From NCBI GenBank assembly GCA_943368475.1, contig CALRLF020000001.1, positions 87,527 through 151,526 on the forward strand: a DNA stretch of 64,000 nt, given 5' to 3'. How positions within the stretch are numbered: the stretch's first letter is position 1; each line of letters starts with the position of its first letter. This document shows positions 1-7,266 of this stretch, in pieces. A model generated the notes under the pieces. The model searched no databases. It saw only the letters and a program-made list of their open reading frames with translations, and was not told the DNA's origin. This DNA is from UBA1930 sp943368475. Its GTDB lineage: Bacteria; Bacteroidota; Bacteroidia; Chitinophagales; Chitinophagaceae. A program made the position numbers and the translations under genes.

Positions 1-328
1 GTTTGGCACAAAAGATGTTTTTATAAACATTGCAGGAGGATTAAAAGTAGAAGATCCATCGATAGATTTAGCAGTGATTTGTGCCTTACTTTCTAGCTAT
101 GAAGATGTGGCTTTATCGCAACATATTTGCTTTGCTGGAGAGGTGGGTTTGAATGGAGAAATTAGGGCTGTAAACCGAGTTGAACAACGCATTGCCGAAG
201 CTGAAAAATTGGGTTTTGAGAAAATTTTCATCAGCAAATTCAATAAAAAGAGCTTTAATCCGAAAAATTTTAAGGTAGAAGTTGTAATGGTGGGTCAGGT
301 ACATGAAGTTTATCAGGCTTTGTTCTAA
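1..328 (+). CDS. radA: DNA repair protein RadA, C-terminal part (5' end outside window)
   Basis: This is the last ~108 codons of a gene that enters from the left edge (reading frame begins at base 2). RadA (Sms) is a RecA-like, Lon-related ATPase that processes recombination intermediates. The visible part matches the C-terminal Lon-protease-like domain: FINIAGGLKVEDPSIDLAV near the start, then a GEVGLNGEIRAV stretch and the final segment that joins the domain to the C-terminus. The zinc finger and RecA core lie outside the window. The gene ends in a normal stop, and a ParD-type antitoxin gene begins 58 bases later. The Lon C-terminal domain shares this fold, but the short end immediately after the domain fits RadA better. 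Confidence 0.88.
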   Translation, partial: FGTKDVFINIAGGLKVEDPSIDLAVICALLSSYEDVALSQHICFAGEVGLNGEIRAVNRVEQRIAEAEKLGFEKIFISKFNKKSFNPKNFKVEVVMVGQVHEVYQALF

Positions 329-386
329 AAAATTCAAAAACTTGGAGAATTACCAATTTTTGGTAACTTTAATCAAATTAATTTCA

Positions 387-638
387 ATGGGACGTAATAC
401 CTCTGTATCATTAGGAAATCATTTTGAAGACTTTGTTGACGATAAAGTTTCTACAGGAAGATTTAAGAATGCTAGTGAAGTGATACGAGCAGGTCTTAGA
501 CTGCTTGAAGAAGAAGAAGCTAAAATAATAGCTCTCAAAAAAGCTATTACAGAAGGTATTGAAAGTGGTGTTGCTAAAAACTTAGATCTCAAAAAGCATC
601 TAGAAAATTTAAAAGCTGCTAAAGGAACCAATGGCTAG
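387..638 (+). CDS. parD: ParD-family type II antitoxin
   Basis: The 83-residue product has the length and layout of ParD antitoxins. An N-terminal ribbon-helix-helix DNA-binding segment starts MGRNTSVSLGNHFEDFV, and the GRFKNASEVIRAGLRLLE stretch is characteristic of the family. A charged C-terminal helix follows, which in relatives wraps the toxin. The frame is open further upstream, but the ATG at 387 is chosen because homology begins there. The stop overlaps the toxin ATG at 631 by 8 bases, the usual translational coupling. The adjacent toxin gene is damaged, so this antitoxin may be an orphan that only represses its own promoter. That last point is inference. Confidence 0.85.
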   Translation: MGRNTSVSLGNHFEDFVDDKVSTGRFKNASEVIRAGLRLLEEEEAKIIALKKAITEGIESGVAKNLDLKKHLENLKAAKGTNG

Positions 639-857
639 TTATACTCTGACAAATACTACTTCATGCTATTAGACACTTGTCAAGATTTAGCAAACGGCAA
701 GATTAAAGGGAAAAAATATCAGGAAATACATCCTGAAATATTAGGATGCAGGGTTGGACAGCATATACTATTCTACAGAGAGCTTTTTGCCAATAAAATT
801 GAAATAACCAGAATATTGCATGTTAACATGAATTTGAAAAATAGAAATCAAGAGTAA
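631..857 (+). pseudogene. parE: ParE/RelE-superfamily toxin with internal deletion
   Basis: The expected toxin start overlaps the antitoxin stop, and translation from 631 gives MASYTLTN, a normal ParE start, but hits a stop after 13 codons. The rest of the toxin continues in another frame from about 648: DKYYFMLLDTCQDLA, then GCRVGQHILFYRE and RILHVNMNLKNR, the standard ParE middle and C-terminus. The N-terminal helices normally between these parts (roughly 25 residues) are missing. The join lies in the sequence gacaaatac, where both frames are readable, so a deletion through short homology with a frameshift is the simplest account. An internal ATG at 663 could make a 64-residue C-terminal piece, but that would lack the N-terminal half of the fold. 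Confidence 0.8.
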
Positions 858-971
858 GTACATAGCAATAGCTAAGCAATTTTATTTGTGAAATAGACAA
901 TTTTGTAAGCCTCAATTAACATCAAAGAGACTTAATACTTTCCATCTTTATTTACTAACTTTAAAATATAA

Positions 972-996
972 AAGGAACTTAAAAAGTTCCTCATTT
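972..996 (+). terminator. Weak hairpin after the ParD/ParE remnant
   Basis: The 7-base arms aggaact and agttcct enclose a short A-rich loop and are followed by cattttat. It lies between the toxin remnant and comF. The T-tract is poor, so termination is likely but weak. Confidence 0.35.
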
Positions 997-1002
997 TATA
1001 GT

Positions 1003-1704
1003 ATGATAAGTTCTCTAAAATCTTATTTAAACGACTTTGCACACCTCATTTATCCTCATCATTGTGAAGGATGTGGGAGTGATATTTTACAAAATAGCCA
1101 ACTTTTGTGCAGTGAATGTCTTTTACAACTGCCCGAAACTGGTTTTGCACCAATTCAAGAGAACACGATTGAGAAAAGATTTTATGGTCGTTTGCCAATA
1201 CAAACTGCAACAGCTGCTTATTATTTTACCAAAGAATCGTTGATGCAGCATTTAATGCATCAATTAAAATATAAAGGCAATAAAGAAGTGGGTGTTTATT
1301 TAGGCAAATTATTGGGCTATCAATTACTACAATCGAACAGATTTAATGATGTAGATCTTTTGGTGCCATTGCCTTTAAACCCAAAAAGAGAATTTAAACG
1401 AGGTTACAATCAAGCAATGATGATTTGTGAAGGAATTGCCGAAGTTTTACAAAAACCCATTGCCACAAAAGCAGTTATTAGAACTGTATTTACAGAAACG
1501 CAAACTAAAAACGATAGAATTCATCGTTGGGAAAATATGGATGGCGTTTTTGCAGTTGTGGATGAAAAGCAAATACAACACAAACACGTTTTATTAATAG
1601 ATGACATTATTACAACAGGTGCAACTTTAGAAGCTTGTGGCAAAGTACTTTTAGAAAACAATCTTAAAGCAATTAGCATTGCAGCTGTTGCTTATACTTT
1701 ATAA
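1003..1704 (+). CDS. comF: ComF family protein (phosphoribosyltransferase-like)
   Basis: The 233-residue protein has the two-part ComF layout. An N-terminal treble-clef zinc finger uses Cys21, Cys24, Cys36 and Cys39. A phosphoribosyltransferase fold follows, whose PRPP-binding loop reads LLIDDIITTGATL near residues 197-210, with the KRGYNQA motif upstream. ComF proteins are needed for DNA uptake in naturally competent bacteria and are thought to act on the cytoplasmic face of the membrane. The enzymatic substrate is not established. The length is typical. It stands alone, with the lipoprotein gene starting about 50 bases downstream on the same strand. Confidence 0.85.
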   Translation: MISSLKSYLNDFAHLIYPHHCEGCGSDILQNSQLLCSECLLQLPETGFAPIQENTIEKRFYGRLPIQTATAAYYFTKESLMQHLMHQLKYKGNKEVGVYLGKLLGYQLLQSNRFNDVDLLVPLPLNPKREFKRGYNQAMMICEGIAEVLQKPIATKAVIRTVFTETQTKNDRIHRWENMDGVFAVVDEKQIQHKHVLLIDDIITTGATLEACGKVLLENNLKAISIAAVAYTL

Positions 1705-1755
1705 CCTATAATTTAACCTTTACTGTAAGTAGTATTGGTTTTACATTTGAAACGA

Positions 1756-3165
1756 ATGAAGAAAATATTGTACAATAACTTTTTAATAATTGCTGCAATT
1801 GTACTTGCAACAATCACAGGTTGCAAAAAAGAAGGTTTTATAACCAGCAGCGATGCATTGTTAAGAACATCGGTAGATACTTTACATTACGATACGGTTT
1901 TTACTTCTGTTGGTTCGATAACGCAATCGTTTAAAATTTTTAATCCAAATGATAAAAAATTAAAGCTGAGCAATGTTCAATTAATGGGTGGTTCATCCTC
2001 ATTTTTTAAAATTAATGTAGATGGAACTGCTGGTACAAAATTTACTGATATTGAGATTAATGCCAACGACAGTATGTACGTTTTTGCTATGGTAACCATT
2101 AACCCAACAGCAGCTAATTTACCATTTATTGTACAAGACAGTATTAAGATAGAATACAATGGCAATACACGATTTGTACAATTGGATGCGTTGGGACAAA
2201 ATGCAAATTTCTTAAGAAATAAACGAGTTACAACCGATAGTACATGGAACAATAACTTACCTTTTGTAATATTAGGAAGTTTAACAGTAGATGCAGGTAA
2301 AACCCTAACCATACAAAAAGGAACAAAAGTATTTTTTCACGCCGATGCCCCAATGATTGTTCGTGGTACACTAAAAGCAATTGGCGAAAAATACGATAGC
2401 ACTAGAATAAAATTTGCTGGAGATAGATTAGATACTTATTACAAAGACTTTCCGGGCAGCTGGCCAGGTATTTATTTTATGGATAACAGCATTAATAATG
2501 TAATGCAATATTGTATTATTAAAAATGCCTATCAGGGAACAATTGTACAAAACCCAGCAACCAACAGCAACCCTAAACTAAGTTTGCAAGAATGTGTAAT
2601 TGATAACGTGTACGATGTTGCAGTTGGTGCTAGCAATAGCAGTATGGATGTTAGAAATTGTTTAATTAGCAACTGTGGTTACAATGTTTTTTTAGCAGCA
2701 GGCGGCAACTACAACTTTAATCATTGTACGGTTGCTAGTTATGGTAACAATTATTTGCAACATAAAAATCCCGTGTTAGCAATTAGTAATGTTGCTAGTG
2801 CTACAACAACCAACAGTCTAACTGCCAGTTTTAAAAACAGTATTTTTTATGGAGAAGGTGGCTTGGTTGAAGACGAAATTGCCATTACGAAACAAGGTAC
2901 AACAGCTTTCAACCTTACGTTTGATAATGTATTGTACAAAATGAAAAGTACCGACCCTACTACAGCAACTTTTAGTGGTAATAAATTAAAAAACACTGCC
3001 CCCGATTTTGATAGCATCAGTGCCGGCAACAGGTATTTTAATTTTAGGTTAAAGGCAACCTCTACTGTTATTAATAAAGGCAGTAACACTGGCTTAACAT
3101 TCGATTTAGATGGCAACAACCGAAATGTGGGATTACCCGATTTAGGTTGTTTCGAAAAACAATAA
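1756..3165 (+). CDS. Lipoprotein with probable right-handed beta-helix
   Basis: The 469-residue product starts at the ATG at 1756, with MKKILYNNF and a hydrophobic segment before the lipobox ATITGC (Cys23); the more upstream TTG would spoil this signal. A beta-sandwich-like region follows (residues ~30-150, containing FKIFNPN). The rest (~170-450) has the Asn-rich, spaced hydrophobic pattern of parallel beta-helices, including GTKVFFHADAPMIVRGTL and repeated N-C-x-I strands. Similar lipoproteins are common in Bacteroidota, but no enzymatic role is recognised. No catalytic residues are evident. It is presumably anchored in the outer membrane. Confidence 0.7.
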   Translation: MKKILYNNFLIIAAIVLATITGCKKEGFITSSDALLRTSVDTLHYDTVFTSVGSITQSFKIFNPNDKKLKLSNVQLMGGSSSFFKINVDGTAGTKFTDIEINANDSMYVFAMVTINPTAANLPFIVQDSIKIEYNGNTRFVQLDALGQNANFLRNKRVTTDSTWNNNLPFVILGSLTVDAGKTLTIQKGTKVFFHADAPMIVRGTLKAIGEKYDSTRIKFAGDRLDTYYKDFPGSWPGIYFMDNSINNVMQYCIIKNAYQGTIVQNPATNSNPKLSLQECVIDNVYDVAVGASNSSMDVRNCLISNCGYNVFLAAGGNYNFNHCTVASYGNNYLQHKNPVLAISNVASATTTNSLTASFKNSIFYGEGGLVEDEIAITKQGTTAFNLTFDNVLYKMKSTDPTTATFSGNKLKNTAPDFDSISAGNRYFNFRLKATSTVINKGSNTGLTFDLDGNNRNVGLPDLGCFEKQ

Positions 3166-3217
3166 TTTAAGTACTCAACTTTTTATCAAACCAATTGTTT
3201 CAATAAAAACTTTGTTC

Positions 3218-3751
3218 ATGAAAAAAATATTATTCATTTCATTTATTGCTATGTTAACCGCATTTACAGCAGTTCCACCACAAACCATCCATGCATTTAA
3301 AGTAAAAAGTTTAGATGGTGGTACAATTGATTTTGCTAAGTTTAAAGGCAAAAAAATATTGGTTGTAAATACTGCTTCTGCATGTGGTTATACGCCACAA
3401 TATGAAGCTTTAGAAAAAGTATATGAACAATACAAATCTAAATTAGTAATCATTGGCTTCCCTTGCAATCAATTTGGTGGACAAGAGTCAGGTACAGCAA
3501 CTGAAATACAAGAGTTTTGTAAAAAGAATTATGGTGTAACTTTTCCTTTGGCTGATAAAATTGAAGTGAAGGGAGACAATGCAGCTGCAGTGTATAAATG
3601 GCTGTGCACTAAAAGTGAGAATGGCGTTTTAGATGCAACGATTACCTGGAATTTTAATAAGTTTTTATTAGATGAGAACGGAAAAATGTTGGCTTACTTT
3701 CCAAGTAAAGTAAAACCTGATAGTGAAGATATTTTGAAGTATTTGAAATAA
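3218..3751 (+). CDS. Glutathione peroxidase family protein, exported (paralogue 1)
   Basis: The 177-residue product begins with a signal peptide (MKKILFISFIAMLTAFTA), so it probably acts in the periplasm. The thioredoxin-fold GPx domain has the peroxidatic Cys in NTASACGYT, the Gln and second Cys in FPCNQFGGQE, and the Trp-Asn pair in TWNFNKF. All tetrad positions and the resolving-Cys motif of thioredoxin-dependent GPx are present, so it should reduce peroxides, more likely with thioredoxin than with glutathione. It is followed by a strong terminator and then by a second GPx gene. The start at 3218 is chosen over the TTG six bases upstream because it gives the cleaner signal peptide. Confidence 0.88.
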   Translation: MKKILFISFIAMLTAFTAVPPQTIHAFKVKSLDGGTIDFAKFKGKKILVVNTASACGYTPQYEALEKVYEQYKSKLVIIGFPCNQFGGQESGTATEIQEFCKKNYGVTFPLADKIEVKGDNAAAVYKWLCTKSENGVLDATITWNFNKFLLDENGKMLAYFPSKVKPDSEDILKYLK

Positions 3752-3775
3752 AATACAGTGCTTGCAAAAACTAAG

Positions 3776-3811
3776 AAAAGGTTTGAACGATTGTTCAAAC
3801 CTTTTCTTTTT
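3776..3811 (+). terminator. Rho-independent terminator between GPx paralogues
   Basis: A 13-base stem (aaaaggtttgaac paired with gttcaaacctttt) around a 4-base loop is followed by cttttt. It separates the two GPx genes into different transcripts, or attenuates the second. Confidence 0.8.
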
Positions 3812-3838
3812 ATATCTTTAGTCTTTAAATTTAACTGT

Positions 3839-4378
3839 ATGCATAAAAACAGACTCTTTAGTTTGATTGCTTCATTTTTTTTATTGGCTGCTTTTACAAC
3901 CCATGCACCTAAAAACATTTATGCATTTCAAGTGCCTGCAATAGATGGAGGTATTATTGATTTCTCTTCTTTTAAAGGTAAAAAAATATTGGTTGTAAAT
4001 ACAGCATCTGCTTGTCAGTACACGTATCAATATGCTGCATTACAATCTTTATACAGTACGCATCAAGACAAATTGGTGATTATTGGTTTTCCATCTAACC
4101 AATTTAATCAGGAAGAAGGTAGCGAAGACGATATTAATAAATTTTGTAAAACCCGTTATGGCGTTACTTTTCCTATGGCTGCAAAAACACCAGTATTGGG
4201 AGATAGTGCATCGCCTTTGTATAAATGGTTGTGCAGTAAAAACGAAAATGGTGTTTTAAATGCCACAATCAAATGGAACTTCAATAAGTTTTTAATTAAC
4301 GAAAAAGGCAAACTCATTGCACATTTTCCAAGCAATGTAAAACCGGATAGCGAAGAAATTACTAAGTATTTAAAATAA
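3839..4378 (+). CDS. Glutathione peroxidase family protein, exported (paralogue 2)
   Basis: The 179-residue product is closely similar to its upstream neighbour over its full length (KGKKILVVNTASAC, YKWLCSKNENGVLNATI, WNFNKFLI, FPSNVKPDSEE), so the pair arose by tandem duplication. A signal peptide precedes the domain. The peroxidatic Cys is kept (NTASACQYT) and the tetrad Gln, Trp and Asn appear present. The FPCNQF motif has become FPSNQFNQEEGS: the resolving Cys is lost and the usual Gly-Gly-Gln-Glu after it is changed. The reductant or recycling mechanism probably differs. The ATG at 3839 is used because the longer frame runs through the terminator. Confidence 0.85.
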   Translation: MHKNRLFSLIASFFLLAAFTTHAPKNIYAFQVPAIDGGIIDFSSFKGKKILVVNTASACQYTYQYAALQSLYSTHQDKLVIIGFPSNQFNQEEGSEDDINKFCKTRYGVTFPMAAKTPVLGDSASPLYKWLCSKNENGVLNATIKWNFNKFLINEKGKLIAHFPSNVKPDSEEITKYLK

Positions 4379-4381
4379 GCT

Positions 4382-5767
4382 TTACTTAAGTAAACCAGCA
4401 GCCCAATCGACAGCATATTTTGCTTTAAAGTATTTTACTTTTAGCTCAATTTGTTTTTGAACTGATTCAATCACTTTGTTTTCTCGAGTATTTACAACAA
4501 ACAACGAACTTTCTCCATTATTAAATTTCAGCACTTCTGCCTTTAGCAAAGTGTTGTAATTATTGTACATATTATTTACCGTATTTAATTGCTGTTGCAA
4601 CAAAGATGCTTCAGTAAAATAACTACGTACTTTATTTTCTACCTGCCAACGTTTTGCATTAAGCTCTAAGTTAGTTTCGGTTATTTTGAGTTTTGCTTTT
4701 TTGTAATCGCCTCTACCTTCTCTTAAAAAAAGTGGCAGTTTAAAATCTATACCCCATTTATAATTGTTTTCTAACAATGCCCCATTAAAGCCTTTCAAAA
4801 CATAATAATCTTTGTTTAATAAATTGGCTTTAAAATTTAGTACAGGCAACAAACTTTGAAACTTTAATTTTCTCTCAACTTCTAAAGCATCTAATTTATA
4901 GTTGTATGCTTTGATAGACGGATTTTCGGTAGTTGCTTTTGCTACAATATCATTTAATGCTGGCAAAGATTCTTTTATTGCAAACTGAACCGTATCAGGA
5001 ACAAATTTTTCGGGTAATACAAAAGCACTATCGTTTTGAAGCCATAAATAATTGCTTAAATCAAAAACAGATGTTACCAATTTTAATTGAGCATCGGCCT
5101 GTAATAATTGAAAATTTTGTACCTGTGTAAATGCTTCAATTGTATCTACTAAAGCCCTATCTCCATTATTGTAAGCAATTTTAACCAACCGTAAACGATC
5201 GTTCGAGATTTGCAAATATTTACTATAAATGCTGTAGAGTTGATAATTACCAGCCCATTGCCAGTAGCTTACATACGCATCGAACAGCAAATCATTCAGT
5301 ATTTTTAAACGTTCCTGTTCACTTTGGTTACGAAATATTTTGGCTTGCTGTAATGCTGCTCTTCGCTTGTCTATCAACAAACCTTTTGCCAATGCAACTT
5401 CTACACCTGCATAACTGGTTTTACCACTAGACAGTTCAGAAGAAAGATTATCTCCACCATTATTTTCTACACCTGTTTTTACATCTACACCAATTGGTGT
5501 AGGAATTTTTATTTCGGGATTGGTATGAAAATAATAATTCTTGCCATCGAAAGTTTTTCTTTCGGCTTGCATTGCAATAATTGGATCGAAATCGCCTTTG
5601 GCTGATAGAAGTTCGGCCTTGGCTTTTTCTACCTGAATATTTGCCTGCTTAGCAACAGGATGATTTTGTTTGATGAGCTGTATAAAAGCGTCTACTGTAA
5701 ATATTTCCTTTTGCTGAGCAAAAGAAATATTGGTAAAGAAGGTGAATAGGTATAAAAATTTTTTCAT
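4382..5767 (-). CDS. TolC family outer-membrane efflux protein
   Basis: The product (~461 residues) begins with a signal peptide (MKKFLYLFTFFTNISFAQ) and has the duplicated long alpha-helical hairpins and short strands of TolC-type channels. Typical segments are AFIQLIKQNHPVAKQANIQV at the N-terminus and long heptad-rich stretches in the middle. It would form the outer-membrane duct for the HlyD and ABC genes just upstream on the same strand, completing a type-I-like tripartite exporter. A start five codons earlier (5782) is also possible. The gap to the HlyD gene (~120 bases) holds a dispersed repeat with a hairpin, which could tune expression. Confidence 0.85.
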   Translation of the reverse strand: MKKFLYLFTFFTNISFAQQKEIFTVDAFIQLIKQNHPVAKQANIQVEKAKAELLSAKGDFDPIIAMQAERKTFDGKNYYFHTNPEIKIPTPIGVDVKTGVENNGGDNLSSELSSGKTSYAGVEVALAKGLLIDKRRAALQQAKIFRNQSEQERLKILNDLLFDAYVSYWQWAGNYQLYSIYSKYLQISNDRLRLVKIAYNNGDRALVDTIEAFTQVQNFQLLQADAQLKLVTSVFDLSNYLWLQNDSAFVLPEKFVPDTVQFAIKESLPALNDIVAKATTENPSIKAYNYKLDALEVERKLKFQSLLPVLNFKANLLNKDYYVLKGFNGALLENNYKWGIDFKLPLFLREGRGDYKKAKLKITETNLELNAKRWQVENKVRSYFTEASLLQQQLNTVNNMYNNYNTLLKAEVLKFNNGESSLFVVNTRENKVIESVQKQIELKVKYFKAKYAVDWAAGLLK

Positions 5768-5794
5768 TTTGTTCGTAAACATTTTTGCTCAATA

Positions 5795-5895
5795 ATGATT
5801 TGTTGTAGAAGCCGATAGCTATTATCGGCTGTGCGACACTTCGGATACGCTCAGTACAGGCTTGCTGCAGTTGAGTTGTGTACTAAAGCTCACTA
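5795..5895. repeat. Dispersed intergenic repeat with hairpin
   Basis: Between the HlyD and TolC genes lies a hairpin with 8-base arms (agccgata / tatcggct, 5810-5830), then gtgcgacactt and ctgcagttgagttgtgt. The same words recur at 19367-19490, and related ones at 42122, 49963, 51231 and 55930, so this is a degenerate copy of a dispersed element. Confidence 0.5.
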
Positions 5896-5904
5896 CATAA
5901 AAAA

Positions 5905-7266
5905 TCATTTCTTTTCCTTATCTTTTTTTGTTGCATCGCTATTTGTCTTATAATATTCTGGCGGAAATCCATTAATGTTACGCCACAACTCATAGTAAAT
6001 TGGAACATCTTTTAAAAGTGCAATACCATTGGCACCACCACCCATTCTTAGTAATCTTGGCCAAGGTTTTTCTTTAGCATCTTCGGCTACTAAAATTCGA
6101 AATTTGCCATTGTAACTTACGCTACTTTCTATAGCTGTTACAATACCTCCAAAGGTTCCATAACTACTGTTGGGCCAACCACTAAATACAATTGCAGGAA
6201 AACCATCGAAAATAAAACGTACTTTTTGGCCTTTATCTATCAAGGGTAAATCCATCGGCTCTACAAATAATTCAACAGCATACTGAACATTATCTGGAAC
6301 AATTTCTACAATCATTTCTCCCTCTTTTAAAAACTCTCCCAAGCCTGCTTTTTTTGCTTTTGTAATTTGTCCGTTTTGTGGTGCAGTAATGTAGTATAAC
6401 TTATTTCGAATATCGTAGCTGGCATATACATTTTGCAGTTTGGCAATATCGGCTTGACCTGTTGCTACATTAGACAGAGAAGCATATTTATCACCTTCGA
6501 CTTTTGAAATTTTATCGGTGTATTCTTGTATGGCACTATTCTTTTCGATTCTTAAATTAATAAGCTCTTGCCTGCCTTGCAAATACTTATTCTCAGCACT
6601 TATTTTTTTTGCAGTTGCATTTTGATAACTCACTTTTCTTCTTTCATAATCTACCAAACTAATTGCACCACTATCTAACATTTGTTTTGCAGCATCTATT
6701 TGACGTTTAGCCACATTTACCTCGTTATTAATAGCAATTACATCGGTGCTATCGCTGGTAACTTTAAGGTATTGTTGTGCAATTTTGTTATCTAGAGATT
6801 GCAGCTTTAATTGTTGAGCACTGGTTAATGCACTTACTTGTACATCGGCAGTGGCTGCTTTATTTTCATAGCCTTTAACAGCTGCTGACTTGCCTTGAAT
6901 TTGTTGTTGGGTTCTTTCTAATAACTGAGGATCAAAATAGTCTACTTTAACCTCACCCAATTGTAAAATTGTATCTCCAGCTTTTACAAAATCTCCTTCT
7001 TTTACGTACCACTTTATAACTTTGCCTGCTAAAACAGTATTTAATTCTTGTGGTCTTTCTTCCTGACGCAAAGTGGTTACCATTCCTTTAGCTCTTATAT
7101 TTTGAGTCCATGGTAAAAAAAGCATAACAGCAACAACAATAAAAATACCAATTGACCACTTTTTGATACTGCTGTTTCTATCTATTTGATAAATATTTTT
7201 AAAAGACTTCAATTTGCTTTCAGCAGATTGTTCTTCGATGTTAATATTGATAAATGATTTTTCCAT
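5905..7266 (-). CDS. HlyD family periplasmic adaptor of an export system
   Basis: The 453-residue membrane-fusion protein has a short cytoplasmic N-terminus, one membrane segment (residues ~35-55, WSIGIFIVVAVMLFLPW), a biotinyl-lipoyl half-motif (VLAGKVIKWYVKEGDFVKAGD), a long coiled coil (~130-280), the returning lipoyl half (ITAPQNGQITKAKKAG) and a beta-barrel end. It would bridge the inner-membrane ABC protein and the TolC channel. Its ATG overlaps the stop of the ABC gene by one base (TAATG), so the two are translationally coupled. No dedicated substrate gene is seen nearby. The length is normal for the family. Confidence 0.88.
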   Translation of the reverse strand: MEKSFININIEEQSAESKLKSFKNIYQIDRNSSIKKWSIGIFIVVAVMLFLPWTQNIRAKGMVTTLRQEERPQELNTVLAGKVIKWYVKEGDFVKAGDTILQLGEVKVDYFDPQLLERTQQQIQGKSAAVKGYENKAATADVQVSALTSAQQLKLQSLDNKIAQQYLKVTSDSTDVIAINNEVNVAKRQIDAAKQMLDSGAISLVDYERRKVSYQNATAKKISAENKYLQGRQELINLRIEKNSAIQEYTDKISKVEGDKYASLSNVATGQADIAKLQNVYASYDIRNKLYYITAPQNGQITKAKKAGLGEFLKEGEMIVEIVPDNVQYAVELFVEPMDLPLIDKGQKVRFIFDGFPAIVFSGWPNSSYGTFGGIVTAIESSVSYNGKFRILVAEDAKEKPWPRLLRMGGGANGIALLKDVPIYYELWRNINGFPPEYYKTNSDATKKDKEKK

